Source: an uncultured Rhodospirillales bacterium (GTDB lineage Bacteria > Pseudomonadota > Alphaproteobacteria > Rhodospirillales > Defluviicoccaceae). Taken from it: DNA of 8,919 nucleotides. Both the position numbers and the translations under genes were made by a program. Location of the stretch: positions 1 through 8,919 of the forward strand of contig CAKZLS010000495.1 in the NCBI GenBank assembly GCA_937127205.1, written 5' to 3'. Numbering within the stretch: the stretch's first letter is position 1; the number at the start of each line of letters is the position of its first letter. Under the pieces are notes generated by a model. The model saw only the letters and a program-made list of their open reading frames with translations. It did no database searches and was not told the origin of the DNA. Positions 1 to 8,919 of the stretch are shown here, in pieces.

Positions 1-1220
<1,220 letters not shown>

Positions 1221-1231
<11 letters not shown>

Positions 1232-1248
1232 ACCCGATTGCCCGTTGA
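1221..1248 (+). promoter_or_regulatory. Ribosome-binding site and ATGA mini-ORF at the fumC-exporter junction
   Basis: GGGAGGA (1221-1227) is the only good Shine-Dalgarno-like sequence before the exporter TTG at 1238. Directly after it, ATG at 1228-1230 overlaps the fumC TGA as ATGA. That ATG opens a six-codon frame (MNPIAR) ending at TGA 1246-1248, past the exporter start. The TTG choice follows from the frame and from the family N-terminus. A role for the mini-ORF in translational coupling is inference. Confidence 0.5.
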
Positions 1249-1867
1249 TCCCGCGACCTTGCTGGCGTTCGCCTTGGCGGTTCTGGCGATCGTTCTGTCG
1301 CCCGGACCCGACACCATCTTGATCCTGCGTTACGCTTTGACCTCGGGCCACACGGCCGGGTTCGCGGCGGTGGCCGGCGTTCAAATCGGGCTGATGGTCC
1401 ACACGCTGCTCGCGGTGGTGGGCATTTCGGTGATCATTGCGTCGTCGCCGGTGTTGTTCCGAATCGTCGCTATTGCCGGAGCCGCCTACCTGGCATGGCT
1501 CGGAATTCAAGCGTTTCGCGAGGGCGGACTGGTGACGCTGGATGGCGCCCGCCAGCCGGTGAGCGCCGCCAAAGCCTGCCGCGACGCCATCCTCACCAAC
1601 GTGCTCAATCCGAAGGTAATCATGCTGTTTCTGGCCCTGTTGCCCAATTTCGTTGTGATCGGGCGGGGCGACGTGCCGGCGCAGTTGGTGATGCTGTCGG
1701 CGACCTTGATCGTCATCAATGTGGCGTGGCAGGCGCCCATGGCATGGGCGGCGAATGGTATTCGCCGCTGGCTGCTGCGCCCCCGGGTACAGAGGACGGT
1801 ATCTCGTGTTACGGGCCTGATCCTGCTGATGTTCGCCGCATTGCTGCTCTACGAGCACCTGATCTGA
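1238..1867 (+). CDS. LysE/RhtB-family amino-acid or metabolite exporter
   Basis: This is a predicted inner-membrane exporter of the LysE/RhtB superfamily, which exports amino acids such as lysine, threonine, homoserine or leucine. The substrate cannot be read from sequence. It has 209 aa, the usual family length, with about six hydrophobic segments near residues 5-20, 38-60, 65-92, 116-138, 146-168 and 188-207. Family hallmarks are SPGPDTILIL (21-30), the glycine-rich AGVQIGLMVH (46-55), AYLAWLGIQAFREG (83-96) and NVLNPKVIMLFLALLPNF (121-138). The start is TTG at 1238. The fumC stop at 1229-1231 is in the same frame, so no earlier start is possible, and MPVDPATLLAF is a normal family N-terminus. 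A GGGAGGA ribosome-binding site at 1221-1227 lies inside the fumC end, 10 bases ahead. An out-of-frame ATG at 1228 opens a six-codon mini-ORF across the junction. It probably forms an operon with fumC. Confidence 0.93.
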   Translation: MPVDPATLLAFALAVLAIVLSPGPDTILILRYALTSGHTAGFAAVAGVQIGLMVHTLLAVVGISVIIASSPVLFRIVAIAGAAYLAWLGIQAFREGGLVTLDGARQPVSAAKACRDAILTNVLNPKVIMLFLALLPNFVVIGRGDVPAQLVMLSATLIVINVAWQAPMAWAANGIRRWLLRPRVQRTVSRVTGLILLMFAALLLYEHLI

Positions 1868-1893
1868 TGGCCGTTTCCCAATGAAACGGCCAT
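1867..1893. terminator. Perfect 11-bp hairpin abutting the exporter stop codon
   Basis: ATGGCCGTTTC (1867-1877) and GAAACGGCCAT (1883-1893) are exact reverse complements around a five-base loop. The first base is the last base of the exporter TGA. The stem is strong and lies between convergent genes, as expected of a terminator that could serve both strands. Neither strand has a real T-run after the stem, so it may instead work in a factor-dependent way or protect the mRNA 3' end. Confidence 0.6.
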
Positions 1894-1926
1894 AGAGGTG
1901 CAATCATCCCGGTCAAGCGGGTCGTA

Positions 1927-1950
1927 AACCGCTTAACGAGCGTAGCGGTT
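1927..1950 (-). terminator. Short hairpin overlapping the stop codon of the small minus-strand gene
   Basis: AACCGCT (1927-1933) and AGCGGTT (1944-1950) are perfect complements around a 10-base loop. The loop and one arm contain the TAA of the small gene. On the minus strand the stem is followed by TTTACG, a very short T-run. It is a candidate weak terminator for the minus-strand transcript and is paired with the 1867-1893 hairpin facing it. A 7-bp stem alone is modest evidence. Confidence 0.3.
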
Positions 1951-2148
1951 CGTATCCACGGCCTGCGGCACAATTCGACCGGTTCCGCGGAACACGCTGG
2001 CCCAGGTTTGCGCCAGGCGCCGGCCCCAACCGGCGAAATGGGCGCTGCGCATTTGGCGGCCGCGCGCCACGCAACGCTGAATGTCTTCAATCGACATGGT
2101 GGAGACCTGAGGCACACTCAGGGTATCGTTTTCTTCAGAGGTATTCAT
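1933..2148 (-). CDS. Small arginine-rich hypothetical protein (71 aa)
   Basis: I cannot name this gene. From the ATG at 2148-2146 it encodes 71 aa ending in DTNRYAR. Residues 1-17 are polar and acidic (MNTSEENDTL). Residues 19-54 could form a basic amphipathic helix with several Arg plus Trp and Phe (RGRQMRSAHFAGWGRRLAQT). The pattern of a short acidic start followed by a basic helix recalls the many small DUF1127-like proteins of Alphaproteobacteria, but I do not see a clear family signature. There is no signal peptide or membrane segment. A second in-frame ATG (2097-2095, MSIEDIQ, 54 aa) is preceded by AGG at a better distance than anything seen before the first ATG, so the shorter form is a real alternative. 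The open frame continues upstream of 2148 without resembling a protein. The supporting evidence is the converging hairpins, the promoter-like upstream region and the GC-rich codon use. Confidence 0.6.
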   Translation of the reverse strand: MNTSEENDTLSVPQVSTMSIEDIQRCVARGRQMRSAHFAGWGRRLAQTWASVFRGTGRIVPQAVDTNRYAR

Positions 2149-2225
2149 AACGTTTGGGCTTTCGAATCCGTTTGTGGTTGCACACCCTTTTAAGGCGGTG
2201 ATGGCATCCTTCCGGCGGATCCTCC

Positions 2226-2250
2226 CACGTCTTTGGAAATCTTGTGTTCC
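2226..2250 (-). promoter_or_regulatory. Candidate EcfG-type (general stress) promoter for the small gene
   Basis: On the minus strand GGAAC (2250-2246) is followed after 16 bases by CGTG (2229-2226). The alphaproteobacterial EcfG general-stress consensus is GGAAC-N16/17-CGTT, so the -35 matches fully and the -10 matches 3 of 4. It would give a leader of about 70 nt before the ATG at 2148. Such short motifs arise by chance and the organism is only inferred, so this is weak. Confidence 0.25.
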
Positions 2251-2291
2251 CACTTTCGGTGCAATACTCAACAGACCTCGTGCACCATTTG

Positions 2292-2321
2292 ATAGTAAGG
2301 TAAGATCATTCCGCTTAACAA
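2292..2321 (-). promoter_or_regulatory. Candidate sigma70 promoter for the small gene
   Basis: In the AT-richer part of the gap, the minus strand reads TTGTTA (2321-2316), 18 bases, then TACTAT (2297-2292). Each hexamer matches the sigma70 consensus at 4 of 6 positions. It would leave a leader of about 135 nt before the ATG at 2148. This is an alternative to the EcfG-like candidate at 2226-2250, and neither is proven. Confidence 0.25.
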
Positions 2322-2399
2322 TCAAGGGTGTTATTGCATTGCAGCAAATCTCAACGCAAGGTGGTGTTTTTTCGCAACACGGCGAGGTTAACGCTATGT

Positions 2400-2422
2400 A
2401 ACAATGATGTTTAACATTTGTT
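2400..2422. repeat. AT-rich inverted repeat (possible operator or weak terminator)
   Basis: ATGTT-T-AACAT (2407-2417) is a perfect 5-bp dyad. It is extended by AACAA (2400-2404) and TTGTT (2418-2422), giving ten-base arms with a two-base bulge (2405-2406). It lies 67 bases downstream of the asmA-family stop and upstream of the candidate promoters of the small gene. It could bind a regulator or form the weak 3' end of the asmA-family transcript. No known operator consensus is recognised. Confidence 0.35.
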
Positions 2423-2488
2423 GCGCCGCACCTTTTCGGATTGTCTTTCGTGTTCTATTTGGTGAACTCGGCGGGACCGGTCACGGCG

Positions 2489-5400
2489 CTATTTTCCGAA
2501 CAATTTGCGGAGATTCTTCAGGCCGTTATCGAGGTCAATATCCTTTGGATCCGGAATAACCAGTCGGCGAATTTGCAGAGCATTCGCATTCACGTCGACG
2601 TTGGGATCGTCCACCGACCCGCGGATCCGGAAGGGGACAACCGGTGGCCCCTTGGTCTCGATCATCAATTTCGTGAGTACGTTGCCCCTAAGGCGGATCT
2701 GCCCCCCTACGTCCATGTCCCAGCGGGGAAGGTCGATGACGCCTTGCGCGCCGCCGTCACCGAGCCCCGAGGTGAGCGCGATGTCGTCGGTGCGGACCAC
2801 GCCGTTTTCGATGCGATAGGTGGCGGTCACCGAGGCTTGGCTTCCGGATACGCCGAGACCGGCGGCGATTCCGTTCAACTGCTGCAGAAGGTTGATCAAC
2901 GAGGCCGTTCCGCCGCCCGCGGCGCCCTTGCCCGCCGCCACATTGCTCATCCGCACCGATCCCGACCCGTCCAGCCTCGCCACCAGATCGGCGGTGCTGA
3001 TGCCGCTGCTCGTGACGGTCGTATCGAAAGCCATTCGGCCAGTGGCGACGGCGCGGCCCCGAGAGTCCCGCGTGACGCTTGCGAGATCCGCATTTTTCAC
3101 CGTCAACGTCCCATCGACGCTTGGCGTTCCGTTGGCGTCGAGCCGGAGCTTGGCTTGAAACGGTCCACGAAACAACAAACCGGACACCGGCTCGGCCATT
3201 AGCACACCCGACGCCAGTTTGGCCACGGCATCCACATTTTCGAACACGGTGCGCTCATAGATGATTGCCTCGGACTTGAGCGTCAAATCGGCGCTCATCT
3301 GTTGCAATACCGACAGATCTAATGGGGCGCGCGACCAACGCCGGTGGGGTGCATCGGCCGCCATGTGGATATGGGTCCGCGATCGATCATGCAACGGGCG
3401 GGGCGCGGCCCATGAGGCGGGGATCAGGCGCGGGATCGCCATCGCGCGTTTGTCGGCGGGAAGATAAGCGTCGATCGCCAAGCGGCCGGTCTTGAGATCG
3501 GCCGTGATGTGCGGGGGCGCCTCCTCCAGTTTGGCATCGATCGAGCCCTCGAGACGAGTGTCGCCCACGGTGCCGCGTATGTTACTCACCTGAACCCGCG
3601 TGGGGTCGGCGACGAGTTTCCCGGCCAAGTCGAGCGCGCCGATAGGTCCGGCGGGCCGGTAGGCGACCCCCAATGAGCCCAGCAGCGGAACCAATTGCAC
3701 ATGGGCGAGTGTCACTTCGCCGCTGAAACTCGGATTGGGCAGCATCTCCAGGTTGCCGCGCAGTGCGGTTTGCCCACCGGCCGCATGAAGGGTCATGTCC
3801 ACAGTGGGAGTGAAAAATGGCCCATCCGCCGTGCCGGTAAGCGCAAACGGCCCCAATGTGGAAACCGGATCCGGCCGCGGCAGCTTTATCGCCTTCAGCA
3901 GCCTGTCTAGGTTGGGAATGTCGATCTCGAAGCCCAGTCCCTTGGTGCCCGGTTTCGCTGCCAACGGCTCGATGACGCCGGCCAACCGCGCGGACGCGCC
4001 GGCGACGTCACCGACGCTAGCCTCGTTCACACTCACCACACCATCGCGCAGCACCGCGTCGAGAACGACGGTTTCGAACGGTGTTCCCTGGTAGGTTAGG
4101 CGTCCGATCCGTATCTTGAGCTTGGCGTCCATGGCCGTGAGCGCATCGAGCTCGCGCGTGCTATCGCCATCTGATGTGTTTGTGGCCGGTTGATCGCCGG
4201 CCGCCGGTCGCTTCGCGGCTGTGTTCGGAGCAGGGTCCCTTTGCGGCAGATAGGCGTCCACTTCGATCCGGTCGATGGCGAGGTCGGCGTCGATGGTTGG
4301 CCGGTCGGCCTTCATTGCCGCGAGACTCCCGGTAACCCGGGACGCATCGAACTGCAGGTGCATGTCCGTCAGCCGCAGGCCGTCCGGCATGGCCGTGAGC
4401 TTACTCTTCATCTCGATGCTGCGGATCCGGCCCGGGGGAATGTCGCCGGTATCGGCGCCCAGCCAGCCGAGCAGTCCGCGGACGTCGCCGGCCTTGAGGT
4501 CCATTTCGCCATCGAACTGGGGAACACCTTCGGCCAGGGTTACGAACCCGAACGCGGCCACCTCCGTCGCGCCCGGAAGATCGCCGGAAACTTGACTGAC
4601 GGTGATTTCGCCTCCGGCCAGTTCCGCGTTGACGCGGGCGTTGCGGACGATGCCCTCGCGATAGGTGATCGCCTCCGCGGAAAGCGCAAGCGAAACCGTC
4701 AGACCTTCTGGCAGACCGCTCTCGCGCTCATCTCCCGGCGCCTTGTCATTGCCATTGTCCGGCGACGCAGAGCTTGTGGGGGCTTCGGTTGACCGGGCGG
4801 GCGGATCGTTGGTGTTCGTCCCGGTCTGGTCCGGGCTCGCTGCTTTCAGCACCGAATCCAGGTTCAGATGCGCGATGGCCAGTTGCGCGGACACCGCCGG
4901 CTCGCCGTCCAGATTGGCGGAGATTTCGCCGGTCGCGCTGGTTTTGCCGAGATGCAGGACCACATCGGTCACGTCCACATGTGTTGCCGACGCGGTGATG
5001 GCGCCGGCAAGGTCCATCGACTGGGAGAGCGCGCCCGGAATGACGTCGCCGCTGCCAACGGCCTGAACCAGTTCCGCCAAACTCTCCGCCTCGACCTTGA
5101 GGGTTCCCGAAAATGCCGGCGAACCGGCGAGGTCACTGGCCGCACCTCTCAGCTCGAACCGGGCTTTTCCGGCTTCGGGGGTCAGTGCGAGGCTCACCGG
5201 CACGGACGGATCCTGATCGATGCGGCCCAGCGCGACTTTGAAACCGGTCTGCAATCCGCGCGCGTTCAGCGTGCCCTCGCCTTCGAACGGACCCTGCAAT
5301 GATTGGGCCGCCACGGTGGCGGTGAGGTCATCGATGCGTTCTACCGTTTCGTCGATGTCGTCACGGTAGATCACGACGCCGTTCTCGATCTCGAGGCTGT

Positions 5401-5881
5401 CCAACTGGACGCTCAGCGACGGTCCTCCGCCTTGGCCGCTATCGCCGCCGGATTGTTCAGCGGGCGGTGATTCATTGCTTCCGGTTTCGGACGGCTCGCC
5501 GAGCTCCCAGTTGGTGCGGCCATCGGCCAAAACCTCGAGACTCACCACGGGGTCCACCAGCCGCACTTTTTCCACATGGATACGGCCTTGAAGAAGCGGT
5601 CCCATGGCGACGTTCACCGCCACCGAACGAAGCCGGACCATATCCACGGTGTGGGCGCCGCTGATGTTGCCGAGGCGAAGATCGGTGACCACCACCGCCG
5701 GGGCGGGCAATAGCGTGAGACCGATATCGCCATCGATAACCAGCGTGCGGCCGGTTTGTTTTTCCACTTCGGCGGTGATGTCGTCCTTATACTCGTTCCA
5801 ATTGATAAAGCTTGGAACGATAAGGGCCGCGGCAACCAGAAGGACCACCAACCCGGCGGCGCCGACAAACAGATTTTTCAC
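2489..5881 (-). CDS. AsmA-family protein, large envelope protein anchored in the inner membrane
   Basis: The AsmA/TamB-like superfamily comprises inner-membrane-anchored periplasmic proteins tied to outer-membrane assembly and phospholipid transport. The exact role of this member is unknown. At 1130 aa it has a single N-terminal hydrophobic anchor (about 4-26). The classic AsmA N-domain follows: INWNEYKDDITAEVEKQTGR (26-45), DGDIGLTLLPAPAVVVTDLR (50-69) and the GPLLQGRIHVEKVRLVDP and DGRTNWEL stretches (94-127). Then come repeated beta-rich units, such as SAEAITYREG (401-410), RIGRLTYQGT (591-600) and LKSEAIIYERTVFENV (868-883), and a C-terminal AsmA domain to 1130. Low-complexity linkers lie near 131-153, 349-391 and 546-576, with a His/Arg-rich one near 808-852. 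The start is GTG at 5881, with GGAG seven bases ahead. An in-frame TAA at 5897-5899 rules out earlier starts. The stop is TAG. It lies 87 bp downstream of a START-domain gene and is probably co-transcribed with it. Confidence 0.92.
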   Translation of the reverse strand: MKNLFVGAAGLVVLLVAAALIVPSFINWNEYKDDITAEVEKQTGRTLVIDGDIGLTLLPAPAVVVTDLRLGNISGAHTVDMVRLRSVAVNVAMGPLLQGRIHVEKVRLVDPVVSLEVLADGRTNWELGEPSETGSNESPPAEQSGGDSGQGGGPSLSVQLDSLEIENGVVIYRDDIDETVERIDDLTATVAAQSLQGPFEGEGTLNARGLQTGFKVALGRIDQDPSVPVSLALTPEAGKARFELRGAASDLAGSPAFSGTLKVEAESLAELVQAVGSGDVIPGALSQSMDLAGAITASATHVDVTDVVLHLGKTSATGEISANLDGEPAVSAQLAIAHLNLDSVLKAASPDQTGTNTNDPPARSTEAPTSSASPDNGNDKAPGDERESGLPEGLTVSLALSAEAITYREGIVRNARVNAELAGGEITVSQVSGDLPGATEVAAFGFVTLAEGVPQFDGEMDLKAGDVRGLLGWLGADTGDIPPGRIRSIEMKSKLTAMPDGLRLTDMHLQFDASRVTGSLAAMKADRPTIDADLAIDRIEVDAYLPQRDPAPNTAAKRPAAGDQPATNTSDGDSTRELDALTAMDAKLKIRIGRLTYQGTPFETVVLDAVLRDGVVSVNEASVGDVAGASARLAGVIEPLAAKPGTKGLGFEIDIPNLDRLLKAIKLPRPDPVSTLGPFALTGTADGPFFTPTVDMTLHAAGGQTALRGNLEMLPNPSFSGEVTLAHVQLVPLLGSLGVAYRPAGPIGALDLAGKLVADPTRVQVSNIRGTVGDTRLEGSIDAKLEEAPPHITADLKTGRLAIDAYLPADKRAMAIPRLIPASWAAPRPLHDRSRTHIHMAADAPHRRWSRAPLDLSVLQQMSADLTLKSEAIIYERTVFENVDAVAKLASGVLMAEPVSGLLFRGPFQAKLRLDANGTPSVDGTLTVKNADLASVTRDSRGRAVATGRMAFDTTVTSSGISTADLVARLDGSGSVRMSNVAAGKGAAGGGTASLINLLQQLNGIAAGLGVSGSQASVTATYRIENGVVRTDDIALTSGLGDGGAQGVIDLPRWDMDVGGQIRLRGNVLTKLMIETKGPPVVPFRIRGSVDDPNVDVNANALQIRRLVIPDPKDIDLDNGLKNLRKLFGK

Positions 5882-5948
5882 ACGGGGGCTCCGACGTTAG
5901 TGTTCACACGGAATGGTAGCGGGGGCGGTGCGGCCGATCAAATTAATC

Positions 5949-5967
5949 CGCGCTCGCTTTCTGCGCG
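5949..5967 (-). other. Weak GC hairpin between the START-domain gene and the asmA-family gene
   Basis: CGCGC (5949-5953) and GCGCG (5963-5967) pair around a nine-base loop, directly after the START-domain gene stop. On the minus strand the sequence GATTAATTT follows. It may slow or partly end transcription before the asmA-family gene. The 5-bp stem and poor T-run make this a weak call, and no clear promoter is visible in the 87-bp gap. Confidence 0.2.
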
Positions 5968-5968
5968 A

Positions 5969-6439
5969 TTACTTGAGCGGCTGTCTAATCGCTCCCTCCG
6001 GACGGACGCGCCGGGCGCGGCGGGCGAAGGCTTGGACCATGGAACGCGCCGTTTCCGGCAACACAACATCGATGGCGCGCTGCATCAGCCACGACCGCAC
6101 CTGCCAGGTGAGCGCGATATCCGCCCGGCATGACGGCCTCCCGCCGACTCCGACGTCGGTAAATGTCCACACAATTCGGAAAGCGCGGAAGAGCCCATCG
6201 TGAGAGCTGACTTCGATTGTGTCCGGTCGCTTCATCACCGTCTTGGTCCGAAACCGCTCATTGAGTGGCCCCAAGCCGATCTCTTGCTCGGTAAAATAAG
6301 TTGACTCGCTTGGTCGTTCGTAGACGCGGGCATCCTTCCACAGCGACAGGAACTGAGGGTAGCTCTCTACGTCGGCCACGAGATCGAAGACCCGTTCGCG
6401 TTCTACCGGGATGAGCTGGCTATCTCTGTACGTGGTCAT
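5969..6439 (-). CDS. COQ10/RatA-type START-domain (SRPBCC) protein, probable ubiquinone-binding
   Basis: This 156-aa protein matches the polyketide-cyclase/START family that includes mitochondrial COQ10 and bacterial RatA. Diagnostic features are the N-terminal IPVERERVFDLVADVESYPQ (11-30) followed by FLSLWKDARVYE, the central FTEQEIGLGPLNERFRTKTV, and the C-terminal helix PETARSMVQAFARRARRV. COQ10 relatives bind ubiquinone in a hydrophobic pocket and support respiration. E. coli RatA was described as blocking 70S ribosome formation, and automatic pipelines often label this family a toxin. No ratB-like partner is present here, so a quinone role is more likely. There is no signal peptide, so it should be cytosolic or membrane-associated. 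The ATG is at 6439-6437, behind a GGCGGAA stretch, and the stop is TAA. A good sigma70-like promoter lies at 6472-6501. The asmA-family gene lies 87 bp downstream on the same strand. Confidence 0.88.
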   Translation of the reverse strand: MTTYRDSQLIPVERERVFDLVADVESYPQFLSLWKDARVYERPSESTYFTEQEIGLGPLNERFRTKTVMKRPDTIEVSSHDGLFRAFRIVWTFTDVGVGGRPSCRADIALTWQVRSWLMQRAIDVVLPETARSMVQAFARRARRVRPEGAIRQPLK

Positions 6440-6471
6440 GGTTCCGCCGAGCCTTTCCTCACTTGAGCGCC

Positions 6472-6501
6472 ATCATATCGCGCCGCGCGATCTGTAGCCA
6501 A
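6472..6501 (-). promoter_or_regulatory. Candidate sigma70 promoter for the START-domain gene
   Basis: The minus strand reads TTGGCT (6501-6496), 18 bases, then TATGAT (6477-6472). The -10 hexamer matches 5 of 6 consensus positions and the -35 matches 4 of 6. Transcription would start about 25 nt before the ATG at 6439. It lies in the divergent gap facing acnA and is the best promoter match in the window. The downstream asmA-family gene could share it. Confidence 0.45.
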
Positions 6502-6621
6502 CATCATCGTCGTTAACAACGCCCGTCTGCTCCAGACCCGCAAAGGGTGAAGCCGGCAAGATCGCAATCGCGTTGCCGCCGATGGCTGGCAAGGTCGGGC
6601 CATTGTTCCAGCCTGCCGCGC

Positions 6622-6694
6622 GCCCCATCTCTTTCAACGGGGCTGGACAGCTTGGATCAAGTGTGCTTCAGAACCTGTCCAGTCCAGCAGCCCC
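6622..6694 (+). promoter_or_regulatory. acnA leader inverted repeats, possible alternative hairpins next to the ribosome-binding site
   Basis: CTGGACAG (6643-6650) and CTGTCCAG (6675-6682) are perfect reverse complements. The left arm extends as GGGGCTGGACAG (6639-6650), and a GCCCC at 6690-6694 could complete the right arm with a bulge. The same GGGGC (6639-6643) can instead pair with GCCCC at 6622-6626. The leader could therefore switch between two folds, and the right-hand one ends three bases before the GGAGGAG Shine-Dalgarno. The complementarity is seen directly. A regulatory role is inferred, and no known riboswitch is recognised. Confidence 0.35.
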
Positions 6695-6696
6695 CC

Positions 6697-6710
6697 GGAG
6701 GAGAGAATTC
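6697..6710 (+). promoter_or_regulatory. Strong Shine-Dalgarno deciding the acnA GTG start
   Basis: GGAGGAGAG at 6697-6705 is a near-perfect anti-16S match. Its AGGAG core (6699-6703) sits seven bases before GTG at 6711. The protein read from this GTG begins MPQFGNDTLNTRRTLPVGN, in register with the usual AcnA N-terminus. Confidence 0.85.

Positions 6711-8919
<2,209 letters not shown>

Larger units (their letters stand above)
2149..2488. other. AT-richer intergenic region between the asmA-family gene and the small gene
   Basis: This 340-bp stretch has no convincing gene. It is clearly more AT-rich than its surroundings, mainly from about 2260 to 2450, as expected of a promoter or transcript-end region. 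It contains two minus-strand promoter candidates (2226-2250 and 2292-2321) and an AT-rich dyad at 2400-2422. I see no classical terminator with a T-run after the asmA-family stop at 2489-2491. The open frames on the plus strand here lack a ribosome-binding site and recognisable protein character. Confidence 0.6.

Noticed and set aside
2174..2401. Open frame of 75 aa on the plus strand in the intergenic gap
   Set aside because: It has no ribosome-binding site or recognisable sequence. It overlaps the promoter-like region of the small minus-strand gene and ends within the AT-rich dyad.
2441..3202. Open frame of 253 aa on the plus strand
   Set aside because: It lies antisense to the 3' end of the asmA-family gene, which has clear family motifs throughout. 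GC-rich coding DNA often leaves long open antisense frames, and this one shows no recognisable protein features.
3321..3470. Possible frameshift in the asmA-family gene at the His/Arg-rich stretch
   Set aside because: Conserved AsmA sequence resumes in the same frame on both sides (LAIDAYLP before, WSRAPLDLS after), so it is best read as a variable linker.
4190..4792. Open frame of 200 aa on the plus strand
   Set aside because: It is antisense to the middle of the asmA-family gene and shows only mirror-image GC-rich composition.
5969..6439. Toxin-antitoxin system (RatA)
   Set aside because: The gene belongs to the RatA/COQ10 family, but no adjacent partner gene exists, and COQ10-type function explains the sequence better.
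6643..6682. Eukaryotic-type iron-responsive element in the acnA leader
   Set aside because: The 24-base loop lacks the CAGUGN apical loop and the bulged C of an IRE, and such elements are not established for this position in bacteria.

Overview
The window is GC-rich chromosomal DNA that looks alphaproteobacterial, probably from a Rhodospirillales-type organism. This is inferred from remembered family patterns: the AsmA N-terminus, the AcnA sequence and the COQ10/START-like protein. No database search was possible. All genes look like ordinary housekeeping or envelope genes. I see no rRNA, tRNA, CRISPR array, insertion sequence, phage gene or toxin-antitoxin pair.

Layout from left to right. 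(1) Plus strand: the 3' part of class II fumarase fumC runs in from the left edge. Six bases after its stop, in the same frame, a TTG-started LysE/RhtB-family exporter gene begins, and the pair looks like one operon. (2) A convergent junction at about 1865-1950 holds two short perfect hairpins. One abuts the exporter stop codon and the other overlaps the stop codon of a small minus-strand gene. (3) The small minus-strand gene (1933-2148) encodes an arginine-rich protein of 71 aa (or 54 aa) that I cannot name. It is preceded by an AT-richer intergenic region (2149-2488) with two weak promoter candidates, one of them EcfG-like, and an AT-rich dyad. (4) Minus strand: a 1130-aa AsmA-family envelope protein (2489-5881, GTG start), with a COQ10/RatA-type START-domain protein upstream (5969-6439) in the same direction. 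A plausible sigma70 promoter lies just upstream of the latter. (5) A divergent 271-bp gap leads to acnA (aconitase A), which starts with GTG at 6711 behind a strong Shine-Dalgarno sequence and runs off the right edge.

Functionally, two TCA-cycle enzymes (fumarase and aconitase, both plus strand) flank a minus-strand block with envelope/lipid and quinone-related roles. The most checkable non-coding signals are the acnA leader, whose inverted repeats could form alternative hairpins next to the ribosome-binding site, and the fumC-lysE junction. The junction has an overlapping ATGA mini-ORF, and the fumC stop is in frame with the exporter. I found no convincing previously undescribed system.
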